64,000 bases of DNA from Myxococcales bacterium 68-20 (GTDB taxonomy: Bacteria > Myxococcota_A > Polyangia > Polyangiales > Polyangiaceae): assembly GCA_001899635.1 (NCBI GenBank), contig MKVQ01000048.1, positions 310,001 to 374,000 on the forward strand. Direction: 5' to 3'. Position 1 is the stretch's first letter, and the number at the start of each line of letters is the position of its first letter. Below the pieces are notes generated by a model. That model had not been told where the DNA came from. It made no database searches and saw nothing but the letters and a program-made list of their open reading frames with translations. Shown here piece by piece: positions 1-9,592 of this stretch. A program made the translations under genes and the position numbers.

Positions 1-1
1 G

Positions 2-1210
2 CTCGCGGTGTGGCGCTTCAAGGACGGCGCGCTCGACACGACCTTCGGCACCGACGGCGTGGTGGTGGCCGTTCTTCCCGGCAGCTGGAGCTCCTTCGAC
101 ATCGTCGAGGTCTCCGCCGGAAACTTCGTCGTGCACGCGGTCAGCAGCGGCAAGATCTACCTGCTGAAGCTGACGAAGGACAACGCCGGAGCGTTCTCGT
201 TCGGACCGGCGGTGTTCGTGAAGCTCGGCTACGACGAGGGCGAGGGCTGGCCCGCGGGCACCCCGAACGTGCCCGCCTCCGCGCCGAGCTACACCTCGTG
301 GGGCATCGGGCTCGACAAGAGCAACGCGGCCTCGCCGAAGATCGTCGTCTTCGCAGCCGGCGCGCCCGCGAAGGCCGCGAACGTCGCCGAACAGCGGGTC
401 GACAACGATCGCTGGATCACGCGCGTCGACGCCAACACCCTCGCGTTCGACACGACGTTCAACGGCGGCGCCCCGTACACCGCCGACGCCGACGGAAAGG
501 GCCTCGCCGACAACGGGCGCCGCGGCCTCGTCCTCGCGGACGGCAGCATCGTGTCGTCGGGCTACACCAACTTCGGGACGGGCCTCGGCAACCATGTCGT
601 GCTCATCCGCCTCCTCGCGAACGGCACGGTCGACCAGGCGTTCGGCTTCGGCACGACGGCGCCCGGCATCCCCGGCCAGACCAAGTTCAACCCGTTCGTC
701 GCTTCCGGCGGCTCCGCCGAGGCGTACGGCGTCGTGCACCAGTCGTCGGGCCGCTACGTCACGACCGGCTACGGCACGTCGAACTTCGAGATCGCGAGCA
801 AGAGCGTCGACCTCGTCTCGTTCGGCGTGAAAGCGGACAGCCTCGACACGACGTACGGCAAGCAGGGCTCGTTCGCGTGGCAGAGCGAGAACGACAAGGG
901 CGCCGGCCTCGGCGGCAACCCGTTCACGGATCGCGGTCGCGACATCGCCGTCCTCCCCGACGACCGCCTCGTGCACGTCGGCGTCTACGACGACTACGCC
1001 AGCGTCTTCGTCACCGACAAGGACGGCAAGCCCGATCCGAGCAGCGGCAACAACGGCCTCATCGAGTACTCGTACCCCGCCGGCTTCTTCAAGGTCGTCG
1101 TCTCGCCCGACGGCAAGCAGATCGCCGCCACAGCGCAGAGCTTGAACCAGACCACCGACGCGAACGCGCCCGTCGGCTCTGTCCTCGCGACGCTCAAGGT
1201 CGGCCAGTAG
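2..1210 (+). CDS. Delta-60 repeat protein, 3' part
   Basis: The frame is open to the left edge, so the gene starts outside the window and about 400 C-terminal residues are visible. Spaced LDTTFG-type motifs recur near residues 9, 149, 208, 279 and 341 (counted from the GTG at position 8): LDTTFGTDG, FDTTFNGG, VDQAFGFG, LDTTYGKQG and a degenerate PDPSSGNNG. They are separated by about 60-140 residues of beta-rich sequence. This matches the delta-60 repeat family, common in secreted proteins of Myxococcota and thought to form propeller-like folds; no enzymatic function is established. The imelysin-like gene starts only 15 bp downstream on the same strand, so they may share a transcript. The N-terminus and any signal peptide cannot be seen. 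Confidence 0.8.
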   Translation, partial: LAVWRFKDGALDTTFGTDGVVVAVLPGSWSSFDIVEVSAGNFVVHAVSSGKIYLLKLTKDNAGAFSFGPAVFVKLGYDEGEGWPAGTPNVPASAPSYTSWGIGLDKSNAASPKIVVFAAGAPAKAANVAEQRVDNDRWITRVDANTLAFDTTFNGGAPYTADADGKGLADNGRRGLVLADGSIVSSGYTNFGTGLGNHVVLIRLLANGTVDQAFGFGTTAPGIPGQTKFNPFVASGGSAEAYGVVHQSSGRYVTTGYGTSNFEIASKSVDLVSFGVKADSLDTTYGKQGSFAWQSENDKGAGLGGNPFTDRGRDIAVLPDDRLVHVGVYDDYASVFVTDKDGKPDPSSGNNGLIEYSYPAGFFKVVVSPDGKQIAATAQSLNQTTDANAPVGSVLATLKVGQ

Positions 1211-1225
1211 TAGTAGGGTACCGCC

Positions 1226-2542
1226 ATGGCAGTCGAACGTTCCTCCAAGACGCCCTTCTTCATCGCCGGCATCGCCGGAGCCGCGCTCGCCGCCGTCTCG
1301 GCAGTGGTCGCGTGCTCGACCGAGGATCCGCGCGCCGGGACACGCTCGGGCACGAGCAGCGGGGGAACGAGCTCATCTGGCGGTAGCAGCAGCGGCGGCA
1401 TCGACGCGACCGCCCCGGAAGGGCCCATCGAGTGTGGGCCCGCCCCGGGCGCGGCCGCGCCGTTCACCAAGCAGGCGCTCCTCTCCGCCGCGAGCGAGTG
1501 CGCGGCGTGGCACGCGTGCACGTTCCAGAACGCGGCCACCGCGCTCCGGACGAGCATCCGCGATCACGCCGCCGCGCCGGACGACGCGAAGCTGACCGCG
1601 GCGCGGACCGCATGGGCGACCGCGATGAACGAGTGGTCGAAGATGGAGCTCTTCCAGTTCGGCCCGGTCGCCAGCAAGGCGATCGACTCGTACCAGGGTC
1701 GTGGCCTCCGCAGCTTCGTGCACTCCTGGCCCGACCACAACCGCTGCCAGGTGGAGACACAGGTCGCGACGAAGGGCTGGGAGAAGGAGGGCATGGGGTC
1801 GGTGCTCCCGAGCGCCCGCGGCCTCTTCGCGCTCGAGTACCTCTTTCACTATTCGGGCCCCGACACGGCGTGCTTGCCCGCCTCCGCCACCGGCCAGGCA
1901 TGGAGCGCGCTCGCGCCAGCCGACCTCGCGAAGGCGAAGAACGACTACGCGGTCGCCGTCGCCGACAACGTCGTCGCGGTCGCGCTCGAGATCCGAAACG
2001 TCTGGCAGCCGAAGCCGGAGGGCGAAGACTTCAAGGCAAAGCTCCTCGCGTTCGACGGCTACGGAAACGAACAGGAGACGCTGAACGTCGTCGCGTGGTC
2101 GCTCTTCTACGCCGAGGACGACGTCAAGGATCAGAAGCTCGGCGGCCTCGCCGGCGCCCAGGCGCGTGCCTACGTGCCGGAGACGCCGTTTGCCGGGCGC
2201 GAGATCGAGAACATCCGCTCGAACCTCCGCGCGTTCCGGAGTCTCTACCAAGGCTGCGGCGCCGACGGCGCCGGGGTCGGCTTCGACGACTGGCTCGTCG
2301 CGGCGGGCCAGGAGCAACTCTCGAACGAGATCCTCGCTGCCCTCGCACAGGCACAGGCAGCGGCGGACGCGTTCCCGCCGTTCGCGCAGGTACAGGCGCA
2401 GCCGGATACATCGACGGCGAAGTTCCTCGAGCTCTACAACGCGCTCAAGCCTCTGACCGATCTCCTGAAGACGAGGTTCTTCGGCTCCGCGAGCCCGCTG
2501 AACCTGAAGCTGCCCGCCAGCGCCGCCAGTGACACCGACTGA
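1226..2542 (+). CDS. Imelysin-like lipoprotein
   Basis: 438 residues. An N-terminal hydrophobic stretch ends in a lipobox (VSAVVAC, about residue 30), followed by a Ser/Gly/Thr-rich linker and a helical domain. The domain has the imelysin-type segment AWATAMNEWSKMELFQFGP. Imelysin-like proteins (peptidase M75/EfeO-related) are surface or periplasmic proteins tied to iron acquisition, usually not proven peptidases. The family's GxHxxE motif appears here as GLFALE near residue 199, with Phe in place of His, which could change metal binding. The stop overlaps the start of the HTTM gene by 14 bp, and a TonB-dependent receptor follows, supporting a metal-uptake role. Family call is fairly firm; substrate is inferred. 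Confidence 0.75.
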   Translation: MAVERSSKTPFFIAGIAGAALAAVSAVVACSTEDPRAGTRSGTSSGGTSSSGGSSSGGIDATAPEGPIECGPAPGAAAPFTKQALLSAASECAAWHACTFQNAATALRTSIRDHAAAPDDAKLTAARTAWATAMNEWSKMELFQFGPVASKAIDSYQGRGLRSFVHSWPDHNRCQVETQVATKGWEKEGMGSVLPSARGLFALEYLFHYSGPDTACLPASATGQAWSALAPADLAKAKNDYAVAVADNVVAVALEIRNVWQPKPEGEDFKAKLLAFDGYGNEQETLNVVAWSLFYAEDDVKDQKLGGLAGAQARAYVPETPFAGREIENIRSNLRAFRSLYQGCGADGAGVGFDDWLVAAGQEQLSNEILAALAQAQAAADAFPPFAQVQAQPDTSTAKFLELYNALKPLTDLLKTRFFGSASPLNLKLPASAASDTD

Positions 2543-4076
2543 TCCAGCCGCCGCCCTCTCCGTACTCGAGGGCGTGCCGCGCGGGTCCGCCGTGATGCAC
2601 TCGAGCGAGGCGCGCGCAGCCGCGGCGCCTCGCAGCTCGTCGGGCCCGCTCGCGCTCCTTCGCCGCCTCGAGCAGGCGCTCCTTCGTCCCGTCGACGTCG
2701 CGTGGCTCGCGGCGTATCGCGTGCTCTTCGGGCTCGCGCTCTCGGTGTCGATGGAGCGCTTCCTCGCGTATGGATGGGTGGACAGCCTGCTCGTCGGCCC
2801 GCGCGTCCGCTTCCACTACTGGGGCTTCGGCTGGGTGGAGCCGCTCTCACGCGGCTCGATGTACGCGCTCTTCTGGATCCTCGCAGGGCTGGCGCTCGCG
2901 ATGGCCGCGGGGCTCGCGTTCCGCGTGACCGCGCCCCTGTTCGCGGCGGGGCTGACGTACATCCAGCTGATCGACGTCTCGACGTACCTGAACCACTACT
3001 ACCTCGCGGGGCTGATCGCATGGCTGCTCGCGATCTCGCCGGCGAATCGGGCGTGGTCGGTCGACGCCTGGATCCGATCGCGGCTGAGGCGACGAAGCCC
3101 GGAGCGCGCGGCTCGTCACGAGAGCACGGTCGCCGCCGCGTGGCTCGTCCTGTTCCGCGTGCAGATCGGCGTCGTCTACGTCTTCGCCGGTCTCGCCAAG
3201 GCGCAGAGCGACTGGCTGTTCCACGGGCAGCCGCTCGGGATCTGGCTCGGCGCCAGCACGTCGATCCCCCTCCTCGGCAAGCTGTTCACCGTTCCCGGCA
3301 TCCCGCTCGCGATGAGCTGGTTCGGGTTCCTCTTCGACACGTCGATCGTGTTCTGGCTCTCGTGGAAGAAGACGCGACCGTGGGCCTACACGGTCGTGAT
3401 CGTCTTCCACGTGCTGACGCGGCTGCTCTTCGACATCGGCATGTTCCCGATCATCATGAGCGCCTCCGCCCTCGTGTTCTTCGGGGCGAGCTGGCCGCGA
3501 AGCCTCGTCACGCGCCTCCGCAGCGCGCAGGTCAAAGCCCACGTCGCGCCGGAGTCGTCGTCGAGCGCTCCGCCGTCGCGCTGGCGTTCCCTCGTCTATC
3601 GCGCAGCGCTCGTCCTCGGCGGGCTCTACTGCGCGGTCCAGATCCTCGCCCCTCTCAGGTGCCATCTCTATGGCGGCGACGTCCTCTGGCACGAGCAAGG
3701 AATGCGCTTCTCGTGGCGCGTGATGGTCCGGGCGAAGGGCGGAGCAACGACGTTCCTCGTTCGCCGGAAGGACACCGGGCGCGTCTTCCACGTCGGCCCG
3801 CGCGATTATCTCAACGCGTACCAGGAGAATGAGATGTCGAGTCAACCCGACCTCATCCTCCAGCTCGCCCATCACATCCGTCGCGACTTCGAGGGGAGAG
3901 GCTTTGGCCCCGTCGAGGTGCGCGTCGAATCGAAGGTCTCGCTCAACGGCCGCAGTGGAGCGCTCCTCATCGATCCCGACGTCGACCTGACGACGATCGA
4001 GGACGGGCTCGGACGCGCGACCTGGATCCTCCCCGCACCGAGCGAACCGCCCCCTCCCACCCGGCCCGTGTCGTGA
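2529..4076 (+). CDS. HTTM (vitamin K-dependent carboxylase-like) membrane protein
   Basis: 515 residues from a GTG start inside the 3' end of the imelysin-like gene. After a ~50-residue Ala/Arg-rich N-terminus there are several strongly hydrophobic segments: RVLFGLALSVS, ALFWILAGLALAMAAGLAF, YLAGLIAWLLAI and VYVFAGLAKAQ. The central pattern (LNHYYLAG, then VYVFAGLAKAQSDWL) matches the horizontally transferred transmembrane (HTTM) domain related to gamma-glutamyl carboxylase. A non-membrane C-terminal domain of about 150 residues follows. Bacterial HTTM proteins are poorly characterised. It lies between imelysin-like and TonB-receptor genes with overlaps of 14 and 4 bp, a combination I recall from iron-related loci of other bacteria. 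A role in uptake or modification of a metal-binding factor is inferred. Confidence 0.72.
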   Translation: MTPTDPAAALSVLEGVPRGSAVMHSSEARAAAAPRSSSGPLALLRRLEQALLRPVDVAWLAAYRVLFGLALSVSMERFLAYGWVDSLLVGPRVRFHYWGFGWVEPLSRGSMYALFWILAGLALAMAAGLAFRVTAPLFAAGLTYIQLIDVSTYLNHYYLAGLIAWLLAISPANRAWSVDAWIRSRLRRRSPERAARHESTVAAAWLVLFRVQIGVVYVFAGLAKAQSDWLFHGQPLGIWLGASTSIPLLGKLFTVPGIPLAMSWFGFLFDTSIVFWLSWKKTRPWAYTVVIVFHVLTRLLFDIGMFPIIMSASALVFFGASWPRSLVTRLRSAQVKAHVAPESSSSAPPSRWRSLVYRAALVLGGLYCAVQILAPLRCHLYGGDVLWHEQGMRFSWRVMVRAKGGATTFLVRRKDTGRVFHVGPRDYLNAYQENEMSSQPDLILQLAHHIRRDFEGRGFGPVEVRVESKVSLNGRSGALLIDPDVDLTTIEDGLGRATWILPAPSEPPPPTRPVS

Positions 4077-6343
4077 ATCAACAACTCCCCCGCCTTCGCA
4101 CGCTCTCCTGTCTCCTCGCCGTCGGTGCAGTCCTCGCGTCTTCGCGACGCGCCGGCGCAGAGCCGACCCCGCCGGCCGGATCGGAGCCCGCACCCGCAGC
4201 CGCGCCGGCGAACGCGACTCCTCCTGCACCGCCGCCGCCGCCGCCGAAGGAGGTCGACGAGGTCTACATCGGCGGGACCGCGCTCTCGCGCACGGCCGGC
4301 TCGGCGCAGGTCATCAAGAAGGACCAGCTCGAGCGCTTCGAATACGACGACCCCGCCGCGACGCTGATGCAGGTACCCGGCGTGTATGTCCGTGGAGAGG
4401 ACGGCGTCGGCCTCCGCCCCAACCTCGGCATTCGCGGAGCCAACCCGGATCGGAGCAAGAAGCTCACGCTGATGGAGGACGGGATCCTCTTCGGTCCCGC
4501 GCCGTACTCCGCGCCCGCGGCCTACTACTTCCCGCTCGTCACGCGCATGACGCAGATGCGCGTGATCAAGGGTCCAGGCGCGATCGCCTACGGTCCGCAG
4601 ACCGTCGGCGGCGCGGTCGACTTCATCTCGCGCCCGGTCCCGACGCGCACGAGCGGCGCGGCCGACCTCGCCGCGGGCCAGTACGGCTACAACAAGGTCC
4701 ACGCGTGGTTCGGGAGCGGCGACGACCGCCTCGGCTTCCTCGTCGAGGGCGTGCGGATCCAGAACACCGGCTTCGCCGAGCTGCCGAACGGCGCCGACAC
4801 CGGCTCGACCCGCAACGACTGGATGGTCAAGGCCGCGTACACGATCGATCCGGACGCGAAGACGAAGCACCGCCTCCAGCTCAAGCTCGCGTACGCCGAC
4901 GAGGTCTCGAACGAGACCTACCTCGGACAGACCGACGCCGACTTCCGCACGAACCCGTATCGCCGCTATGCCGCGAGCGCGCTCGACCAGATGAAGAACC
5001 ATCGGACGGGCATCGTGGCGACGCACACGATCGAAGGGCCGGAGTCTTCCTACCAGCTCAAGACGAGCGCCTACCGCTTCGACTACCAGCGGACCTGGAA
5101 CAAGTTGAACCGCCTCGGCGGCGCCGGCGCCGCGACGGTGCTCGCCAACGCGGACGATCCCGGGTACGCCGGCTACTACGGCGTCATGACCGGCCGCATC
5201 GACAGCAGCGGCAACGGCGCCGACACCCTGTACGTCGGCCCGAACAACCGCTCGTTCGTCAGTCAGGGCATCCAGAGCGTCCTCTCGACGCAGACGAAGA
5301 CCGGACCTCTGGAGCACAAGCTCGAGACCGGGATCCGATTCCACTACGACCACATCAAGCGGCTGCACACCGAGTCCGGCTACCTCATGCAGGGCGGCCA
5401 GCTCGTTCCCTCCGGCGAGGCGCCGCTCACCACGTCGGACAACTTCGCCGGTACGCACGCGGTCGCGCTCCACATGACCGACGCGATGACGTGGCGCAAT
5501 CTCACGATCACTCCGGGCGCGCGCGTCGAGCTGATCAACTCCCGGACGGAGGACTACCAGACCAAGGAGAACAAGGACGCGCTCGTCGCCGCGGTGATGC
5601 CCGGTATCGGCGCGTACTACGCGCTCCTTCCCAGCCTCGGTGTCCTCGCCGGCGCCTACCGCGGCTTCAGCCCGCCCGCCCCCGGCAGCGACTCGAGCGT
5701 CAAGCCGGAGTACAGCGTCAACTACGAGGCCGGCGCTCGCTACACGCGCGGCTCGTCGCGCGCGGAGCTGATCGGCTTCTACAACGACTATTCGAATCTC
5801 ACCGACGTCTGCACACTCGCGAGCGGCTGCGTCAGCACGAACCTCGATCGCCAGTTCGACGCAGGCAAGGCCCGCATCTACGGCCTCGAGGCCTTCGTCG
5901 CGCACGAACAGCGCGTCGGTGCGTTCCGTGTGCCCGTCAGCGCGGCGTACACGCTCACGTACGGCGAGTTCCTGAACGACTTCACCTCGCAGGATCCGAT
6001 CTACGGCGTCGTCCGCAAAGGCGACGAGCTCCCGTACATCCCGCTGAACCAGCTCAACGTCACGCTCGCCGTCGAGCACCGGCGGGCGGGGATCAACGGC
6101 GCCTTCAACTACGTCGCGCCGATGCGCGAGCAAGCCGGCAACGTCGCGATCGAGCGCGCGGTCGCGACGGACGAGCAGGTCTGGCTCGATCTCGGCGGCT
6201 ACGTGAACGTGTCCCGCTGGCTCCGCGTCTACACGAACCTCCGCAACGCATTCGGCGCCGAGAACATCGTCGGCCGGCGCCCGTACGGAGCGCGCGTGAA
6301 CGCGCCTCGCTGGCTCCAGGTCGGTCTCAAGTTCCAGTTCTGA
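4073..6343 (+). CDS. TonB-dependent receptor, FecA-like
   Basis: 756 residues, starting at a GTG in a 4-bp GTGA overlap with the HTTM gene. It has a signal peptide (about residues 1-29, ending ASSRRAGAEP) and a Pro-rich linker (PAPPPPPPKE). The plug domain follows at about 65-190 with GLRPNLGIRGANPDRSKK, LMEDG and YGPQTVGGAVDF, typical of the ferric-citrate/FecA branch. The remaining ~550 residues are barrel-like and end in aromatic LKFQF, as expected for an outer-membrane barrel. It would import a ferric chelate or similar ligand using TonB-ExbBD energy; no tonB or exbB gene is in the window. Neighbours (imelysin-like, HTTM) support metal uptake; the ligand is unknown. Confidence 0.88.
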   Translation: MNQQLPRLRTLSCLLAVGAVLASSRRAGAEPTPPAGSEPAPAAAPANATPPAPPPPPPKEVDEVYIGGTALSRTAGSAQVIKKDQLERFEYDDPAATLMQVPGVYVRGEDGVGLRPNLGIRGANPDRSKKLTLMEDGILFGPAPYSAPAAYYFPLVTRMTQMRVIKGPGAIAYGPQTVGGAVDFISRPVPTRTSGAADLAAGQYGYNKVHAWFGSGDDRLGFLVEGVRIQNTGFAELPNGADTGSTRNDWMVKAAYTIDPDAKTKHRLQLKLAYADEVSNETYLGQTDADFRTNPYRRYAASALDQMKNHRTGIVATHTIEGPESSYQLKTSAYRFDYQRTWNKLNRLGGAGAATVLANADDPGYAGYYGVMTGRIDSSGNGADTLYVGPNNRSFVSQGIQSVLSTQTKTGPLEHKLETGIRFHYDHIKRLHTESGYLMQGGQLVPSGEAPLTTSDNFAGTHAVALHMTDAMTWRNLTITPGARVELINSRTEDYQTKENKDALVAAVMPGIGAYYALLPSLGVLAGAYRGFSPPAPGSDSSVKPEYSVNYEAGARYTRGSSRAELIGFYNDYSNLTDVCTLASGCVSTNLDRQFDAGKARIYGLEAFVAHEQRVGAFRVPVSAAYTLTYGEFLNDFTSQDPIYGVVRKGDELPYIPLNQLNVTLAVEHRRAGINGAFNYVAPMREQAGNVAIERAVATDEQVWLDLGGYVNVSRWLRVYTNLRNAFGAENIVGRRPYGARVNAPRWLQVGLKFQF

Positions 6344-6684
6344 TCGAGCGCCGCGACGCTGCCGCGCTTCTCGTCCGAGACGTAGCTACCGGCAGACGCG
6401 AGCCTTCCTCGCTCGATCCCGTCCGCCACGAGCCGTCCGCATCTACAACCGCATCCTGACCGCCGTGGAGCTCTTCGAGCTCGCTCGGTGAAGGCGATCG
6501 GCGGCACGGCGATCCGCTACGCGAGGGAGCCTCTCGCTCGCAGCTGGCAACGGACGACACGATGCGAACCGCGGTGTTGATGCCGAACGCAACGTCCGGG
6601 GAGCTTCACGTGGAATACAAGCCCGGCAACGACTTTCGTCCCGTGGGCGAAGAAGATCCGCGCCGGTGATCTACACTGGCGGCG
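6344..6684. other. Intergenic region, 341 bp
   Basis: It lies between the TonB-receptor stop and the first plus-strand gene of module copy 1. No convincing reading frame was found. GAGCTC-TTC-GAGCTC near 6471-6485 is a small palindromic pair but not an obvious terminator. TACACT, 10-15 bp before the ATG at 6685, could be a -10 element, though I see no matching -35. Confidence 0.5.
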
Positions 6685-7716
6685 ATGTTCCGACGAATCA
6701 GCGCGGCCGTATCGACCGCCGCGCTCGCGTTCCTCGCTGCGGCGCGCGTCGCCGAGGCGGCGCCAGTGATTCGGATCGAATGGCCTACCGTACCGGGTTG
6801 CCCTGCCGCCTCCGTCGTGGAGCAACGCGCACGCGCGGCGATCGCGCAAGCGAAGGAGGTCGACGACGTGCTCGCGATCGCCGAGGTCACGCCTCCGACC
6901 GTGGACCGCGGCCCATGGCAACTGCACATCCGCACGCGGACGGCACGTGGCGCGGGGGAGCGAACCCTCGAGGCGGCGAGCTGCGATGCCGTCGCGCGAG
7001 CGGCAGGCCTCCTCGTGGCGCTCGCAGCGCTTCGCACGCGAGCCCCGTCCACAGACGAGGCTCTCGACGAGATCCACCCACGACCCGAGCGTACGGAAGA
7101 GCCGGAAGTGCACTTGGCGCCCTTCGCGCCGTTGGCGCTCCCGAGCGTGCCGCCACCGCGCGAACCATCCGAGGCGCCGCGCGTGAAGACGAACGACACG
7201 TTCTTCGCGCCGAGCGCCGGCATCGGGTTCGCCGCCGGGCTCTTGCCTCGTATCGGTGTGGGAGCGAACGCCGCGCTCGGCTACGAAGCGAGCTGGCTTC
7301 GTACGAGCATCGGGTTCCGCGCGTTTCTCCCGCAAGAGACGATCCGTTCGGGGCTCGGCGCCGAGCTCTCGGCCCTGGGCGCGAGCCTCGACGTATGCGC
7401 TCGACTCCCGCTCCCGGCGCTTCTTCGCGCGAAACCGCGCGCGTGCGCGGGCGCGACGGTCGACGACATCCATGCCAGCGGCCGTGGGGGCACACGGACG
7501 TTCGATGCCCGCCGCACTGCAATCATGGCTTTTGCCGGCCTCGGAGCCGAATGGGAGATCGGCCGCTCGTTTCGAATCGGTGCCGACGTTCGCGTTGGAG
7601 GCTCGCTCGTCCGTCCGAGATTCGTGGTCAACTCCGCCTCGGCAGGCGAACGCGAGCTCCATCGTCCCGCCGCCGTCAGAGCAGAGACGACGCTGACGTT
7701 CGGCCTCGTGTTCTGA
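6685..7716 (+). CDS. Exported barrel-like protein of module copy 1
   Basis: 343 residues. A cleavable signal peptide (about 1-25, ending VAEAAP) precedes a ~110-residue domain with SCDAVARAAGLLVALAAL. A Pro-rich linker follows, then a ~190-residue C-terminal half of alternating hydrophobic strands ending TTLTFGLVF, which suggests a small outer-membrane barrel. The same layout is seen at 32330-33442 and 45932-46969, the equivalents in the other module copies. Sequence similarity is low by eye, so family membership rests on layout, length and context. Here the gene converges on the IgGFc-domain gene rather than sitting beside sigma. Function unknown. Confidence 0.6.
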   Translation: MFRRISAAVSTAALAFLAAARVAEAAPVIRIEWPTVPGCPAASVVEQRARAAIAQAKEVDDVLAIAEVTPPTVDRGPWQLHIRTRTARGAGERTLEAASCDAVARAAGLLVALAALRTRAPSTDEALDEIHPRPERTEEPEVHLAPFAPLALPSVPPPREPSEAPRVKTNDTFFAPSAGIGFAAGLLPRIGVGANAALGYEASWLRTSIGFRAFLPQETIRSGLGAELSALGASLDVCARLPLPALLRAKPRACAGATVDDIHASGRGGTRTFDARRTAIMAFAGLGAEWEIGRSFRIGADVRVGGSLVRPRFVVNSASAGERELHRPAAVRAETTLTFGLVF

Positions 7717-7747
7717 TGCGCGGCGGACGAGCTCCACCAGACCGAGA

Positions 7748-7767
7748 GTGGCGGGGCGCCCCACCAC
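7748..7767. terminator. Candidate bidirectional terminator hairpin
   Basis: GTGGCGGGGC/GCCCCACCAC forms a near-perfect inverted repeat with one internal mismatch between two convergent genes (stops at 7716 and 7782). There is no T-run, so intrinsic termination is only inferred from position and stem strength. Confidence 0.35.
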
Positions 7768-7781
7768 CCGATACGCGCTCA

Positions 7782-9584
7782 CTACCTGAGGATGCCCGAT
7801 GGCGCGTCGTTGATCGGACGCGAGCCGGTGCCAGCCGGATATCCGTAGCTCGCGTCCTTGCCGATGCCCCAGACGCTGAGGGTGAAGGGCCCGGCGCTCT
7901 CGGCGACGTGACGTCCGTAACCACATTCGCCGCCAGGGAGCTGCAGGGGCTTGAAGCCGGTCGTGAGCTGAACCCACGCGTACTCGTACTCGCTGCCGTC
8001 ACCGAGCGGCATCCAGTCGCCAATCTCTCCACCGCACTCGAGCACCACCGGACTGAACGTCCCCAGGTGCTTCTTCCGCACGATGGTGAGCGAAGTCTCC
8101 GGATACGTGTAGTCCGCAAAGAAGACGTAGCGATCGAGGTACTGATTCGCTGGAACGACGTTCACGAAATCCGGGTCCCCGAGGGTGAGACCTGGGCCTC
8201 CACCGCCGAACGTCGCCCCCGTCATGTAGACGGCCGCGTGGAATGGATGCTTCGCGTCCTGGCTCTTCACGCTCACGATCGCGTCGGTCAGGTAGGTCAC
8301 CGTCTGGCCGGCCGCGAGCGTCTCCGGCGCGCCGGGTGGCTTCGACGGCGACCACGTCAGCACCGTCCCGTCGACGGCTCCGACGAAGCTCCAGGCAACG
8401 GTCTCGCGAAGAGGCGCGGAGATGGTCTCGAGCCGGGAACGGTACGGCACGAGCGCGTACTCCGTTCCCCATTGCGAGAGTGGCGCGATCTGCTGACCGA
8501 AGACATCGCAGTACCCCTTCTCTCCCGGGAGGAACGCGCAGGGCGAGGCGCCGAAGAGCCCGATCGGCCTGTCCGCCTCGATCGGGCTGCCTGAGATCAA
8601 GCCGTCCTGCGTGAACTGAAGAACCTCTCCTCGAGCGAGCGACCAGGTCTTCACCTCGCCGGCGACGCCCGGCTCGATGCCTTCGGCTCCGCTGATGTCG
8701 AAGTTCGGCTTCATCGACACCTTTGTTCCGTCCTCGGTGCCGATGATTTGAAACGTGCGCTTTTCGCCGAACGTGCGCCCGGGATCACCGAACCGAGCGA
8801 CGGTCACGCCGATGTACGCCTTCTCCCATGACGTCTCCGGCAAGAGCAGCGTCGCCGAGGGGACCTCGCTCGCGGCACCTCCGTAGGGAAAGATCGAATA
8901 GGCCGACACGGGAGCATCCATCTCGAGGTGAAAGGCCTTCGTTCGCGCGGTGCCGTGCTTGATCGGGTCGGCGTCGACCGCAGGCGTGGTGCCGGCAGGA
9001 CACGCGATGAACTTGTCGCTCCCGATGGGCGCCTTCTTCTGCGAGAGGAAGACGATCGCGACTTGCCCCGGCGGAAGAGGCCCTTCGAGCAGCGTGTACT
9101 CCGGCTCTCCCGAGAGCCGGCTCGCCGTGTAGACCGAGCGCGAAATGTCGAGCGGGTCGGCCCCCCACTCCGCCGAGATCGTCACCGGCCGATCCCACGT
9201 GTTCGCGACCATCGCCGCAAAGCAGGAGCCGGCGCCATACACGGCATCGTCGGGCGGAAGCGTCCAGAACCCACACCCCGCCGAGCCCTTCGACAGCGCG
9301 GCCGCGTCGCATGCGCTTACGCACCTGTCGATCCCACAGCCTTCGTCGGCCGAGCAGACTTCCTTGACGGTCTCCGACTCCCCCTCGCACGTCGAGAGGA
9401 CCTTCTTGAGATCGGGGGAACAACGGTAACCGCACTGCGGAGCGTCGGGAGCGCCGGCCTCCGGGAACGACGGAGCGTCACCCCCGAGGTTTCGCTCCTC
9501 GCCGCAGGCAAGCGGCACGAGCGACGCGAAGACGAGGATGGAGACGACCGCTGCAGCGCTCGGTTTCTTGGCTTCGTGGGGCAT
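7782..9584 (-). CDS. IgGFc-binding-domain lipoprotein, copy 1
   Basis: 600 residues from the ATG at 9584; upstream in-frame sequence lacks a signal peptide. The lipobox is LVPLAC. A Cys-rich segment (about 45-110: CGYRCSPDLKKVL, then CGIDRCVSACD) is followed by a long domain with QWGTEYALVPYRSRLE and later VKSQDAKHPFHAAVYMTG and DFVNVVPANQYLDRYVFF. The end has CGYGRHVAES and VWGIGKDASYGYP. This matches the IgGFc-binding N-terminal domain found in predicted bacterial surface adhesins and named after an animal mucus protein; IgG binding in bacteria is not implied. It is the last gene of copy 1, 8 bp after the RCC1 gene, with orthologous partners at 23901-25712 and 38856-40655. A cell-surface binding role is inferred. 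Confidence 0.82.
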   Translation of the reverse strand: MPHEAKKPSAAAVVSILVFASLVPLACGEERNLGGDAPSFPEAGAPDAPQCGYRCSPDLKKVLSTCEGESETVKEVCSADEGCGIDRCVSACDAAALSKGSAGCGFWTLPPDDAVYGAGSCFAAMVANTWDRPVTISAEWGADPLDISRSVYTASRLSGEPEYTLLEGPLPPGQVAIVFLSQKKAPIGSDKFIACPAGTTPAVDADPIKHGTARTKAFHLEMDAPVSAYSIFPYGGAASEVPSATLLLPETSWEKAYIGVTVARFGDPGRTFGEKRTFQIIGTEDGTKVSMKPNFDISGAEGIEPGVAGEVKTWSLARGEVLQFTQDGLISGSPIEADRPIGLFGASPCAFLPGEKGYCDVFGQQIAPLSQWGTEYALVPYRSRLETISAPLRETVAWSFVGAVDGTVLTWSPSKPPGAPETLAAGQTVTYLTDAIVSVKSQDAKHPFHAAVYMTGATFGGGGPGLTLGDPDFVNVVPANQYLDRYVFFADYTYPETSLTIVRKKHLGTFSPVVLECGGEIGDWMPLGDGSEYEYAWVQLTTGFKPLQLPGGECGYGRHVAESAGPFTLSVWGIGKDASYGYPAGTGSRPINDAPSGILR

Positions 9585-9592
9585 CGGTTCTC

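Noticed and set aside
3872-6133. 753-codon minus-strand open frame
   Set aside because: Shadow of the TonB receptor and HTTM genes; composition is Arg/Val/Asp-rich with no domain pattern.
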